Origin: Sphingosinicella sp942492965
GTDB lineage: Bacteria; Pseudomonadota; Alphaproteobacteria; Sphingomonadales; Sphingomonadaceae
DNA: 64,000 bases
Assembly (NCBI GenBank): GCA_942492965.1
Contig: OW818656.1
Span: 62,001 to 126,000 of the forward strand
Reading direction: 5' to 3'
The translations under genes and the position numbers were made by a program. How positions within the stretch are numbered: the stretch's first letter is position 1; each line of letters opens with the position of its first letter. Under the pieces are notes generated by a model. That model worked only from the letters and a program-made list of their open reading frames with translations, was not told where the DNA came from and ran no database searches. This document shows positions 52,557 to 61,303 of this stretch, in pieces.

Positions 52557-53231
52557 ATGCTTCCGCGCATTCTGATCGATACCGCGAAGATACCGGGCGG
52601 AGGCGAGCTTCGCCTCATTCAGCGCGGTACCGAATTCTCCATCATGCTCGGTTCAAACGAGCTGATGAACAGCCGCCTCAAGGGCTCGGAAGAAGCACTT
52701 GCCTCGCTATCATGCAGCAAGATCCAGTCGCGCCCGCAGCCAAGGATGTTGATCGGCGGTCTCGGCATGGGCTTCACGCTGCGGGCCGCACTCGCCAAGC
52801 TTCCGGCAGATGCATCGGTCACCGTCGCCGAGTTCGTCCCGTCGGTCGTGGCGTGGGCGCGCGGGCCGATGGCGCATATCTTCGACGGTTGCCTCGACGA
52901 CCCTCGCGCCACGGTGGCCGTGGAAGATGTCGCGGACCTGATCGGCGACGTGCGATTGCATTACGATGCCATCCTGCTCGACGTGGACAACGGCCCCGAC
53001 GGCCTCACCCACCCGGACAATGACCGGCTCTACAGCCGTAAGGGCCTGATCGCCGCCCGCGAGGCGCTCCGCCCCGGCGGCGTGCTCGCCGTCTGGTCCG
53101 CCGCGCCGGATCACGCATTCAAGAATCGGCTCATCAAGGCGAATTTCGAGGTGGAAGAAACCGTCGTCCGCACCAACGGCGAGCGCCGCGGCGCCCGCCA
53201 CATCATCTGGATCGCGAAGCGGCCTTCCTGA
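52557..53231 (+). CDS. Spermidine-synthase-like methyltransferase-fold protein
   Basis: A 224-residue protein. The Rossmann motif MLIGGLGMGFTLRAAL, with VTVAEFVPSVVAWARG and YDAILLDVDNGPDGL, resembles spermidine synthase catalytic cores, but the N-terminal strand domain is reduced and the substrate Asp pair is not clearly present. True aminopropyltransferase activity is doubtful. It sits 3 bases from the stop of the convergent LysR gene, beside polyamine genes, so a link is possible. Confidence 0.7.
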   Translation: MLPRILIDTAKIPGGGELRLIQRGTEFSIMLGSNELMNSRLKGSEEALASLSCSKIQSRPQPRMLIGGLGMGFTLRAALAKLPADASVTVAEFVPSVVAWARGPMAHIFDGCLDDPRATVAVEDVADLIGDVRLHYDAILLDVDNGPDGLTHPDNDRLYSRKGLIAAREALRPGGVLAVWSAAPDHAFKNRLIKANFEVEETVVRTNGERRGARHIIWIAKRPS

Positions 53232-53234
53232 ACT

Positions 53235-54140
53235 TTACCGTCGGTGCTCGTGCACCGTCTCCATGAACAGCGTTGCGGCTTCACTGTGCCGGGTGAGGCG
53301 CCTCCAGGCGATGCCGATGTCCACGGTGGGGAGGCTCTCGCGCGTGCGCTTGGCGATGATGCGGTCGCCTTCGAGGCTCCAGGGCCGGTAGACGAGATCG
53401 GGGAGCAGCGTGATGCCCGCCCCCGTGCCGACAAGGCTGCGCACGCCCTCCATCGACGAGGTGCGGTAGGCGACGCGCGGCGGGTGGTCGAACTTGGACC
53501 AGATGCCGTCGATCAGCCCTTCGAGTTCGTCGAGCGTGAGGGCGATCACGGGCTCGTTTTCAAGGTCAGCGAGACTGAGACCGTCCACGTCCGACAGCGG
53601 ATGCGAGGGGGCGACCCATGCGCGGCATTCGGAGCGGAGCAGCACCTCGTGGTCGATCGCGCTGCGTTCTTCGAGGTTGCTCACCATCAGGACGGCGAGA
53701 TCGAGTTCGCCGTTGATGAGCAAGTGTTCGATGTAGTCGCGGCGCTCTTCGACGAGTTGAACCTCGATGCGCGGAAATAGACGCCTGAAACGGGACAGCA
53801 GGTCGGAGAGGAAATAGCCGGTTACGACGGGGGTGACGCCCACGCGCACGCTGCCTGCGGTCAGATCCTGCTCGCGCCCCACCCCGCCCTGCATGTCGGC
53901 GATGGCGTCGATGATCGAGCGCGCGTGGCGCAGGAACTGGTGCCCCTCGCGCGTCAGCGTCACGCCCTTGGCGTGGCGGTGGAACAGCATGACGCCGGTT
54001 TCCGCCTCCAGCGTGCGGATCGCGTCCGTCACAGCCGATTGCGATATGCCGACCGCGCTCGATCCGCCCGACACGGAGCGCGCCTCGGCGACGGCTATGA
54101 AATAGCGGATTTGCCGGAACGTGATGTTCATCTCTGCCAT
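53235..54140 (-). CDS. LysR-family regulator, probable polyamine regulator
   Basis: The 301-residue protein has the LysR helix-turn-helix in the first 60 residues (FRQIRYFIAVAEARSVSGGS and AVTDAIRTLEAETGVMLFHR), followed by a periplasmic-binding-like effector domain. Three ATGs compete (54176, 54140, 54131); the middle one is used because GGGAGG lies 15 bases before it and the family start is close. The operator-like dyad at 54139-54153 overlaps this start, suggesting autorepression. It diverges from the potF-like operon. Confidence 0.85.
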   Translation of the reverse strand: MAEMNITFRQIRYFIAVAEARSVSGGSSAVGISQSAVTDAIRTLEAETGVMLFHRHAKGVTLTREGHQFLRHARSIIDAIADMQGGVGREQDLTAGSVRVGVTPVVTGYFLSDLLSRFRRLFPRIEVQLVEERRDYIEHLLINGELDLAVLMVSNLEERSAIDHEVLLRSECRAWVAPSHPLSDVDGLSLADLENEPVIALTLDELEGLIDGIWSKFDHPPRVAYRTSSMEGVRSLVGTGAGITLLPDLVYRPWSLEGDRIIAKRTRESLPTVDIGIAWRRLTRHSEAATLFMETVHEHRR

Positions 54141-54153
54141 CGGTTTTTTCGAT
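54139..54153 (-). promoter_or_regulatory. LysR-type operator candidate at the regulator start
   Basis: On the minus strand ATCGAAAAAACCGAT, 14 of 15 bases as at 47547-47561, overlaps the start codon at 54140-54138 and lies 174 bases before the divergent importer operon. A second small palindrome (TGCAT-A-ATGCA) is at 54165-54175. Confidence 0.55.
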
Positions 54154-54326
54154 ACCTCCCGGTTTGCATAATGCATTTGCGCGCGCGGCGGTAGAAGGTT
54201 TTGATGACCCTCGGGAGACTGAGGGGCTTGCGGCCAGTCGCGGCTGCGTTAGCATCCGCCGAGCGCCGTCAGAGCGTTGAAGTCCGGGGATGATCGCTGG
54301 CGGGCGATGAACGGGAGACAGGGACC

Positions 54327-55436
54327 ATGAACAGCTTCGACAGCATCCGCAAACGCATCGGCCGCCGCTCGCTTCTGCAAGGGCTCGGCGCCGCCGCCAT
54401 CGGCATCACCTTCACCGGCGCGCTCGCAGGCTGCGAGAAGAAGGAAGCCGGTAAGGCTTCGACGGGCGAGGAGCCCAAGCTCAACTTCTACAACTGGGAC
54501 ACGTACATCGGCGAAACCACGCTCGACGATTTCAAGGACACGTCGGGCATTGAGGTCAACATGAGCCTCTTCGCCACCAACGACGAACTCTTCGCGAAGC
54601 TGCGCGCGGGCAACCCCGGCTTCGACGTGATCGTGCCCTCAAACGACTTCGTGGAGCGCATGGTGCAGGCGGACATGCTGATGCCGCTCGACCATTCGAA
54701 AATTCCCAATATCGCCAACATCGGCGCCGAATTCAAAGATGTCGCCTACGATCCCGGCCGCAAGTTCTCGCTGCCCTACACCTGGCTCACGCTCGGCATC
54801 GGCTACCGCAAGTCGAAGGTGGAGGGCGTGCCGGACAGCTGGAAGTGGCTGTTCGATTCGGACAAGTACAAGGGCCGCATCGCCGTGCTCTCGGAAGCCG
54901 GTGACATGTTCCGTCTCGGCGCCAAGTACCTCGGCCATTCGGTGAACGGCGTCACCCCCGAACTCGTGAAACAGATCGAGGCGATGCTCATCAAGCAGAA
55001 GCCCAACATCAAGGCGTTCCACGAAGACAACGGGCAGGACCTGCTGCTCTCGGGCGAGGTCGATCTCGTTCTGGAATACAACGGCGACATCGCGCAGATC
55101 ATGGCCGAGGACGACGACATTGCCTTCGTGCTTCCGAAAGAAGGCAGCCAGCTCAATTCGGATACGCTCTGCATCCCGAAGGGCGCGCCGCATCCGTTGA
55201 ATGCACACGCCTTCATCAATTATCTGCTCGACGCGGAAGCCGGAAAGAAGATCGCGGAATACATCCTCTTCCCGACGCCGAACGAGGCCGCGAAGGCGCT
55301 GATGCCCGCGGACTACCGCGACAACAAGGTGATCTTCCCGACAGCCGAAGAACTCGCCAAGTGCGAGTACGCGGCCTATGACGGCAAGATGCAGCCGATC
55401 TTCGAGGAAGCCTTCACCCGCGTGCGCGCGGCCTAG
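54327..55436 (+). CDS. potF: Polyamine ABC transporter substrate-binding protein (PotF/PotD-like)
   Basis: The 369-residue protein has a twin-arginine-type signal (GRRSLLQGLGAAAIGITF) ending with a lipobox LAGC (Cys36). The mature region starts LNFYNWDTYIGETTLDDF and includes DVIVPSNDFVERMVQADML and FLYPTPNEAA-like sequence near the C-terminus (here LFPTPNEAAKALM). It captures putrescine or spermidine outside the inner membrane for the permeases that follow. ATG is preceded by GGGAGACAGGG. Confidence 0.91.
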   Translation: MNSFDSIRKRIGRRSLLQGLGAAAIGITFTGALAGCEKKEAGKASTGEEPKLNFYNWDTYIGETTLDDFKDTSGIEVNMSLFATNDELFAKLRAGNPGFDVIVPSNDFVERMVQADMLMPLDHSKIPNIANIGAEFKDVAYDPGRKFSLPYTWLTLGIGYRKSKVEGVPDSWKWLFDSDKYKGRIAVLSEAGDMFRLGAKYLGHSVNGVTPELVKQIEAMLIKQKPNIKAFHEDNGQDLLLSGEVDLVLEYNGDIAQIMAEDDDIAFVLPKEGSQLNSDTLCIPKGAPHPLNAHAFINYLLDAEAGKKIAEYILFPTPNEAAKALMPADYRDNKVIFPTAEELAKCEYAAYDGKMQPIFEEAFTRVRAA

Positions 55437-55463
55437 CGGGCAAGGCGCGAGGGGGAGCGCGAG

Positions 55464-56366
55464 ATGCAGGACTGGAAGCTGAACCGGGCGCTGTTCGCAA
55501 CCATTGCGGGCGCGCCCATCCTCTGGCTGCTCCTGTTCTTCATCATCCCCCTCGGCCTCGTCTGGCTCTACAGTTTCGGCCGCAACGTCGGCCTCACCGA
55601 AATCGATATCAGCGGCACGTTCGCGAATTATGCGCGGGCGCTCGAACCGCTCTATCTCGGCATTTTCGTGAAATCAGTCGGCGTTGCGGCGCTCACGACG
55701 GTCATCTGCCTCGTCGTCGGTTTCCCGGTCGCGCTCGCGATCGTCTTCGCGACGGAAAAGTGGCGGCCGTGGCTGCTTCTTGCGATCATGCTGCCGTTCT
55801 GGACGAACCTCCTCATCCGCACCTATGCGCTGATGGCGGTGCTGCGGACCGAAGGTTATGCGAACCAGACGATCGGCTGGATGTGGGACAAATGGAGCGG
55901 ACTGATGACCTTCGCGGGTCTCCAACCGCTCGGAACCTTCGAGCCATTGCCGCTGCTTTACAACAACTTCGCGGTCGTGCTCGGCCTCGTCTATGTGCAC
56001 CTGCCGTTCATGGTGCTGCCGCTCTACGCGGCGCTCGACCGGCTCGACAAATCGCTCATCGAGGCGAGCCTCGACCTTGGCGCCGGGCACGTCCGCACGC
56101 TGCTCAGCATCGTCGCGCCGCTTGCCGCGCCGGGCATCATCTCGGGCATCATCATCACGTTCGTTCCCGCGCTCGGCGCGTATCTGACGCCGGACCTTCT
56201 GGGCGGCACTGACAGCCAGATGATCGCCAACGTCATCGAGCGTCAGTTCAAGCGCGCCAACGACTGGCCGTTCGGCGCGGCCCTCTCCTTCCTTCTGATG
56301 TACGCAACCTTCATCGCCATCGCGTTCCAGGCCATGAAATCGCGCCAGGCGGAGCGCCGCCAATGA
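55464..56366 (+). CDS. potH: Polyamine ABC transporter permease (PotH-like)
   Basis: The 300-residue permease has six spans, beginning with LWLLLFFIIPLGLVWLYSF. The cytoplasmic loop EASLDLGAGHVRTLLSIVAPLAAPGI is the EAA motif contacting the ATPase. TDSQMIANVIERQF is typical of PotH/PotB. It overlaps the next permease by 4 bases. Confidence 0.92.
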   Translation: MQDWKLNRALFATIAGAPILWLLLFFIIPLGLVWLYSFGRNVGLTEIDISGTFANYARALEPLYLGIFVKSVGVAALTTVICLVVGFPVALAIVFATEKWRPWLLLAIMLPFWTNLLIRTYALMAVLRTEGYANQTIGWMWDKWSGLMTFAGLQPLGTFEPLPLLYNNFAVVLGLVYVHLPFMVLPLYAALDRLDKSLIEASLDLGAGHVRTLLSIVAPLAAPGIISGIIITFVPALGAYLTPDLLGGTDSQMIANVIERQFKRANDWPFGAALSFLLMYATFIAIAFQAMKSRQAERRQ

Positions 56367-57211
56367 GCCTCTTCAAAGCCCGCGTCCCGCTCGCCCCGCT
56401 TGAATACACGAAGCGCCTGTGGATGCGCGCGTGGGTCGGGCTCGTGCTGTTCTTCCTTTATGCGCCGCTCATCACGCTCGTCGCGTTCAGCTTCAACGAC
56501 AGCAAGCGCAACATCATGTGGCGCGGCTTCACGCTCAAATATTACGAGAAGGCGCTCGACAACGACTCGCTGATGATCGCGATGGGCAACTCGCTCACGA
56601 TCGCCTTCATCAGCACGATCGTCAGCGTCGTGATCGGCGCACTCGCCGCCGTGATGCTCTGGCGTTTCCGCTTCCCCGGCAAGACCGCGACCGAAGGCGC
56701 GATGGCGCTGCCCATCGTCGTGCCGGAAATCTGCATGGGCGTCGCCATGCTGGTGTTCTTCGCCAAGATCGGCTTCCCCACCGACCTGCCGTGGCCGTTC
56801 AGCCTCGGCGCCATCATCATCGCGCACATCACCTTCTGCTTCCCCTTCGTGACGATGGTGGTGCGTTCGCGCCTCACCAGCTTCAACCGCGAGGAAGAGG
56901 AAGCCGCGAAAGACCTCGGCGCCAGCGAATGGCAGGCGTTCCGCGACGTGCTGCTGCCGCACATGAAGCCGGGCCTCGTTGCAGGCGCGCTCCTCGCCTT
57001 CACGCTCAGCCTCGATGATTTCGTCATCACCTTCTTCACCAGCGGCCCGAACACCATCACCTTCCCCGTGAAGGTCTATTCGATGGTCCGCTTCTCGGTG
57101 ACGCCGGAGGTGAATGCCGCCTCCGCGCTGCTCATCGCGCTCACCGTCATTCTCACGACCATAGCCCTGAAGGTGCAAAGCCGGATGGGCGGAACCCCGC
57201 AAGGCCACTGA
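56363..57211 (+). CDS. potI: Polyamine ABC transporter permease (PotI-like)
   Basis: The 282-residue permease has six spans. It shows FVSFNDSKR-like AFSFNDSKRNIMWRGF, and the EAA loop EAAKDLGASEWQAFRDVLLPHMKPG is intact; DDFVITFFTSGP follows. It forms a heterodimeric channel with the preceding permease. The ATPase gene starts 6 bases after. Confidence 0.92.
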   Translation: MSLFKARVPLAPLEYTKRLWMRAWVGLVLFFLYAPLITLVAFSFNDSKRNIMWRGFTLKYYEKALDNDSLMIAMGNSLTIAFISTIVSVVIGALAAVMLWRFRFPGKTATEGAMALPIVVPEICMGVAMLVFFAKIGFPTDLPWPFSLGAIIIAHITFCFPFVTMVVRSRLTSFNREEEEAAKDLGASEWQAFRDVLLPHMKPGLVAGALLAFTLSLDDFVITFFTSGPNTITFPVKVYSMVRFSVTPEVNAASALLIALTVILTTIALKVQSRMGGTPQGH

Positions 57212-57216
57212 TCCCC

Positions 57217-58341
57217 ATGGCGACCGCACCGAAACAACCCATCATCAGCATCCAGAACGTCACCAAGCGCTTCGGTGCGGTGGCGGCGGTTGATAATGTC
57301 TCTCTCGACATCATGCCCGGCGAATTCTTCGTGCTGCTCGGCCCCTCGGGCTGCGGCAAGACCACGCTGCTCAGGATGATCGCCGGCTTCGAAGTGCCGA
57401 CCGAAGGCCGCATCATCATCGACGGGCAGGACATGGCGCACGTTCCGCCCAACAAGCGTCCGGTGAACATGGTGTTCCAGTCCTACGCCGTGTTCCCGCA
57501 CATGACGGTGACGGAGAATGTCGGCTATGGCCTGCGCATCGCGCGCGTGCCGTCGTCGGAGATCAAGTCCCGCGTCGAGGAAGCGCTTGCGCTCGTGAAG
57601 CTCGACGGCTTCGGCGGCCGCCGCCCCGACCAGCTTTCGGGCGGTCAGCGCCAGCGCGTCGCGCTCGCCCGCTCGCTCGTCATGCGCCCGAAGGTGCTGC
57701 TGCTCGACGAGCCACTCTCGGCGCTCGACGCGAAGCTGCGCGCCGCGATGCAGTTCGAGCTTGCCGACCTTCAGGAGCAGGTCGGCATCACCTTCGTCAC
57801 GGTGACGCACGATCAGGACGAGGCGCTCTCGATGGCGGGACGCATCGCCGTCATCAACCGGGGTCTCGTCGCGCAGCTCTCCACGCCTTCCGACCTCTAC
57901 GAGTTCCCGGCGAACCGCTTCGTTGCGGACTTCATCGGATCGGTGAACCTGTTCGACGGCAGGCTCGCCGTGGATGAGCCCGACAAGGCCATCGTCGACT
58001 GCCCCGAAATCGGCCGCATCTATTTGAACCACGGCGTCACCGGGCCGCACGACGCGAACGTCCACGTCGCGCTCCGCCCCGAAAAGATCGCGATGATTCC
58101 GGAGGCAAAGGGCAAGCCCACGGCCCCCGAATGCCCGGAAGGCGACAACATCGCGCACGGCCAGATCCGCGGCATGTCCTACCTAGGCGACATCACGATC
58201 TATGAGGTGAAGCTGGATACCGGCCGCATCATCCGCGTCTCCCGTCCGAATCTCTCGCGCTACGACCAGGAAGACTTCACCTGGGAAGACAAGGTCTGGC
58301 TCTCGTGGCACGGATCGAGCCCGGTGGTGCTGCAATCGTAA
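57217..58341 (+). CDS. potG: Polyamine ABC transporter ATP-binding protein (PotG-like)
   Basis: The 374-residue ATPase has Walker A GPSGCGKTT (43-51), VFQSYAVFPHMTV (Q-loop), LSGGQRQRVALARSL, Walker B LLLDEPLSALD and THDQDEALSMAGR. The C-terminal TOBE region begins near ALRPEKIAMI. It energises the importer; last gene of the four-gene transport unit. Confidence 0.93.
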   Translation: MATAPKQPIISIQNVTKRFGAVAAVDNVSLDIMPGEFFVLLGPSGCGKTTLLRMIAGFEVPTEGRIIIDGQDMAHVPPNKRPVNMVFQSYAVFPHMTVTENVGYGLRIARVPSSEIKSRVEEALALVKLDGFGGRRPDQLSGGQRQRVALARSLVMRPKVLLLDEPLSALDAKLRAAMQFELADLQEQVGITFVTVTHDQDEALSMAGRIAVINRGLVAQLSTPSDLYEFPANRFVADFIGSVNLFDGRLAVDEPDKAIVDCPEIGRIYLNHGVTGPHDANVHVALRPEKIAMIPEAKGKPTAPECPEGDNIAHGQIRGMSYLGDITIYEVKLDTGRIIRVSRPNLSRYDQEDFTWEDKVWLSWHGSSPVVLQS

Positions 58342-58348
58342 CCGCAGG

Positions 58349-58684
58349 TCAGCGCCCGAGCAGGCGCTGTTCCAGCAAGGCCTGCATATCCCGCCGTCCA
58401 TCCACGATCACGGATACATAGACCGCCGTCCCGATCACCCGATAGATCAGCCGATATGGCGAAACCAGGATTTGCCGAAACTCGCGGATACCCAGCGCTT
58501 CGAGTTCTTTCGGCACAGCACCGCGTTCGGGCCATGCTTCCAGCGACTCGACCGCTGCGAGAATCTCATTCAGCAGCCTATCGGCCTGCTCAGGCGACCG
58601 AGTCTCCGCCATATAATCGTGGAGAGCTTCAAGGTCCGCCTCGGCGCCTGCCGTCAGCATGATCTCATATTTCGGCTTCGGCAT
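58349..58684 (-). CDS. RelE/ParE-family toxin
   Basis: The 111-residue protein has YEIMLTAGAEADLEALHDYM, EAWPERGAVPKELEALGI, FRQILVSPYRLIYRV and VYVSVIVDGRRDM, the ParE/RelE fold. It is 1 base overlapped by the antitoxin stop (TGATG), a typical type II toxin-antitoxin pair. Its target (gyrase or ribosome) cannot be told from sequence. Confidence 0.86.
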   Translation of the reverse strand: MPKPKYEIMLTAGAEADLEALHDYMAETRSPEQADRLLNEILAAVESLEAWPERGAVPKELEALGIREFRQILVSPYRLIYRVIGTAVYVSVIVDGRRDMQALLEQRLLGR

Positions 58685-58959
58685 CAGTCGCCAGAGACTT
58701 TCGCTTTCAGCCGCGCAATCACGTCTCGCGCCGGCTTGGTACGCCCGGCCTCGATATCCTGATTGCCGAGCGCGAGCAGCTTGAGGAGCGCCAGCGTATC
58801 CTGCGTCTGCTCGAAGGAGGCGATATCCTGAAGCACCGCCTTGGCCTCGCCGTTCTGCGTGATAACCATGGGCTCGCGCCGGTCGGCAAGATCGAGCAGC
58901 ACGTCCGCCGCGTGAGCTTTCAGAAAGCTGATAGGTTTGACTTGTGCGGAATATTTCAT
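58684..58959 (-). CDS. Phd/YefM-family antitoxin
   Basis: The 91-residue protein has ISFLKAHAADVLLDLADRRE and PMVITQNGEAKAVLQDIASF, the Phd/YefM DNA-binding N-terminus, then a helical toxin-binding tail. It precedes the toxin with coupled translation and would neutralise it and repress the pair. Confidence 0.87.
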   Translation of the reverse strand: MKYSAQVKPISFLKAHAADVLLDLADRREPMVITQNGEAKAVLQDIASFEQTQDTLALLKLLALGNQDIEAGRTKPARDVIARLKAKVSGD

Positions 58960-59028
58960 GCGCGAAACCTCAGACCAAATTCAGTCCGAATATAGTCCAC
59001 CACGCGCCGACCCGCAACCCCGCATCCC

Positions 59029-59043
59029 ATCGGCAAAACCGAT
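59029..59043 (+). promoter_or_regulatory. LysR-type operator candidate upstream of patD
   Basis: ATCGGCAAAACCGAT matches the 47547 dyad at 14 of 15 bases, and CCC precedes both. It lies 86 bases before the aldehyde dehydrogenase start, at the same distance range as for puuA. A weaker half site TCCGAT follows at 59068-59073. Confidence 0.6.
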
Positions 59044-59129
59044 AGCGTGCACTTCCCATTTCGTATTTCCGATGCCGCGCACCCATCCTTATCGTCTTCA
59101 CCAGATTTTACCCTCTTGAAAGCGCAGCC

Positions 59130-60560
59130 ATGACCGACCGCACCGGCCAGTTCATCGATGGAAACGCCCTGAGCGGCGAGGAAGCGCCCGAGTCGGTGTT
59201 CAATCCGGCGACCGGCGCGGTCATCGCCAGCCTGGCGAGCGCCAGCAGGGCGCAGGTGGATGCCGCCATCGCCTCCGCCGAGCGCGGTTTCGCGGTGTGG
59301 TCCGCGATGTCGCCCAAGGAACGCTCGCTGCGGATGCTCCGCATCGCCGATCGAATCGAGGCGCTGGCGGATGAATTCGCCGAGCTTGAAATGCGCAATT
59401 GCGGCAAGCCGATCGGCACCGCGCGCGCCGTCGACGTGGGCAACACCATCGACGTGTTCCGCTTCTATGCGGGTGCCGCGCGCGCCATCCCGGGTCAGGC
59501 GGCCGCTGAATACAAGCCCGGCCACACCTCGATGATCCGCCGCGATCCCATTGGCGTCGTCGTCGGCATTGCGCCGTGGAATTATCCGCTGATGATGGCG
59601 TCGTGGAAGATCGCGCCTGCCATCGCCGCAGGCAACACGGTCGTCCTCAAACCCTCCGAACACACCCCGCTCACCGCGCTGCGGCTTGCCGAAGTGTGCG
59701 CCGAATTCCTGCCTGCGGGCGTCGTCAACGTCGTCACCGGCAACGGGCCCAACGTGGGCGCGCGTCTCGTCGCGCACCCGCGCGTGCGCATGGTATCTCT
59801 TACCGGCGACGTCGCCACGGGGCGCAAGATCATGGAAGCCGTCGCGCCCACCATCAAGCGCACGCATTTCGAGCTCGGCGGCAAGGCCCCCGTCATCGTG
59901 CTCGCCGACGCGGACATCGCCGCCGCCGTCGAGGCGATTTCGGAAGGCGGCTATTATAATGCCGGGCAAGACTGCACCGCCGCATGCCGCGTCTATGCCC
60001 ATGCGAGCGTTCACGACCGGCTGGTCTCCGAACTGCAAAGCGCGGTCGAGGCGATCCCGATGGGCGATCCGTCCGCGCCCGGCACCGCGCTCGGCCCGCT
60101 CATCACCGCGCGCCAGCGAGACCGCGTGGACGGCTTCGTCGCGCGCGCCGCCGCCGACACGGATGCCGAGGTCGTCACCGGCGGCAAGGCGCCCGATGGC
60201 CCCGGCTTCTTCTATCAGCCGACACTGATCGCAGGCGCGAAGAACAGCGACGAGATCGTGCAGAAAGAGGTGTTCGGCCCCGTCGTCTCGGTCACGCGCT
60301 TCGATGAGGACGCGCAGGCGCTCGACTGGGCGAACGACAGCGAATACGGCCTCGCCTCCTCGGTATGGACGCGCGATGTCGGCAAGGCCGCAGCGTTTGC
60401 CGCGCGCCTGCAGTACGGCGTCACGTGGATCAACACGCACTCGGTGAACACAACGGAAATGCCGCACGGCGGCGTGAAGGCTTCGGGCTACGGCTCCGAT
60501 CTTTCCGTCTACAGCCTCGAACACTATCTCGCGACGCGGCATGTCATGATAAAGCACTGA
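59130..60560 (+). CDS. patD: Gamma-aminobutyraldehyde dehydrogenase, PatD-like
   Basis: The 476-residue aldehyde dehydrogenase has IAPWNYPLMMASWK, catalytic E248 in FELGGKAP and nucleophile C282 in NAGQDCTAACR, a form typical of aminobutyraldehyde dehydrogenases. It oxidises 4-aminobutyraldehyde from putrescine transamination to GABA, and may also serve the gamma-glutamylated aldehyde (the PuuC step), since no separate puuC is seen. First gene after the 59029 dyad. Confidence 0.86.
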   Translation: MTDRTGQFIDGNALSGEEAPESVFNPATGAVIASLASASRAQVDAAIASAERGFAVWSAMSPKERSLRMLRIADRIEALADEFAELEMRNCGKPIGTARAVDVGNTIDVFRFYAGAARAIPGQAAAEYKPGHTSMIRRDPIGVVVGIAPWNYPLMMASWKIAPAIAAGNTVVLKPSEHTPLTALRLAEVCAEFLPAGVVNVVTGNGPNVGARLVAHPRVRMVSLTGDVATGRKIMEAVAPTIKRTHFELGGKAPVIVLADADIAAAVEAISEGGYYNAGQDCTAACRVYAHASVHDRLVSELQSAVEAIPMGDPSAPGTALGPLITARQRDRVDGFVARAAADTDAEVVTGGKAPDGPGFFYQPTLIAGAKNSDEIVQKEVFGPVVSVTRFDEDAQALDWANDSEYGLASSVWTRDVGKAAAFAARLQYGVTWINTHSVNTTEMPHGGVKASGYGSDLSVYSLEHYLATRHVMIKH

Positions 60561-60562
60561 GT

Positions 60563-61303
60563 ATGACCACAGCCCGTCCCGTTCTTGGTATCATCTGCTG
60601 CAATCGCATCGTCGGCACCGAGCCGGCGCAGGCGGTGATGGAGCGTTATGTGCGCGCGGCGATGACCTATGCGGATGTTGCCGCGCTGCTGATCCCCTCG
60701 CTCCCGGACCTGATGACCGCGGCCGAGGTCGCCCCGCGTCTCGACGGCGTGCTGCTGACCGGCAGCCCTTCGAACATCGAGGGCAATCGCTATGACGATG
60801 AGGGCGGCGAAGGCCCGTTCGATCCCGGTCGCGACGAGATCGCGCTGTCGATGGTGGACGCGATGATCGGGCGCGGGCGCCCCGTGTTCGGCATCTGCCG
60901 CGGCTTTCAGGAAATCAACGTCGCGCTCGGCGGCAGCCTTCGCCGCGACACCTCGGCGAGCGACGATCTCATCCGCCATCATGCGCCGGACGGGGTTTCG
61001 TTCGATGCCATGTTCGATCACCGCCACCGCGTCGATCTCGTTCCCGGCGGCATCCTCGCGCGCACTTACGATACGCCGTCGCTCGATGTGAACTCCGTCC
61101 ACTTTCAGGGTGTCGGCCGCCTCGCCGACAGCCTGACCGTGGAAGCGACCGCGCCGGACGGGCTCGTCGAGGCGTACTCGGCGACCATCGGCAAATCGCC
61201 GGTCGTCGCCGTCCAGTGGCATCCCGAATGGCATCCGGAAGCAAACCCGGACAGCCAGACCTTCTTCAAACTGCTTGGCCAGACTCTCAGGGGAACAGCA
61301 TGA
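60563..61303 (+). CDS. puuD: Gamma-glutamyl-GABA hydrolase PuuD
   Basis: The 246-residue class I glutamine-amidotransferase-like hydrolase has VFGICRGFQEINVALGG with nucleophile C112, and the His-Glu pair in VQWHPEWHPE near residue 220. It releases GABA from gamma-glutamyl-GABA, the last step of the Puu route. Starts 2 bases after patD stop and overlaps the aminotransferase by 4 bases. Confidence 0.92.
   Translation: MTTARPVLGIICCNRIVGTEPAQAVMERYVRAAMTYADVAALLIPSLPDLMTAAEVAPRLDGVLLTGSPSNIEGNRYDDEGGEGPFDPGRDEIALSMVDAMIGRGRPVFGICRGFQEINVALGGSLRRDTSASDDLIRHHAPDGVSFDAMFDHRHRVDLVPGGILARTYDTPSLDVNSVHFQGVGRLADSLTVEATAPDGLVEAYSATIGKSPVVAVQWHPEWHPEANPDSQTFFKLLGQTLRGTA

Noticed and set aside
52557..53231. 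True spermidine synthase (speE)
   Set aside because: Only the Rossmann core is convincing; the N-terminal domain is reduced and the substrate acidic pair is not evident.
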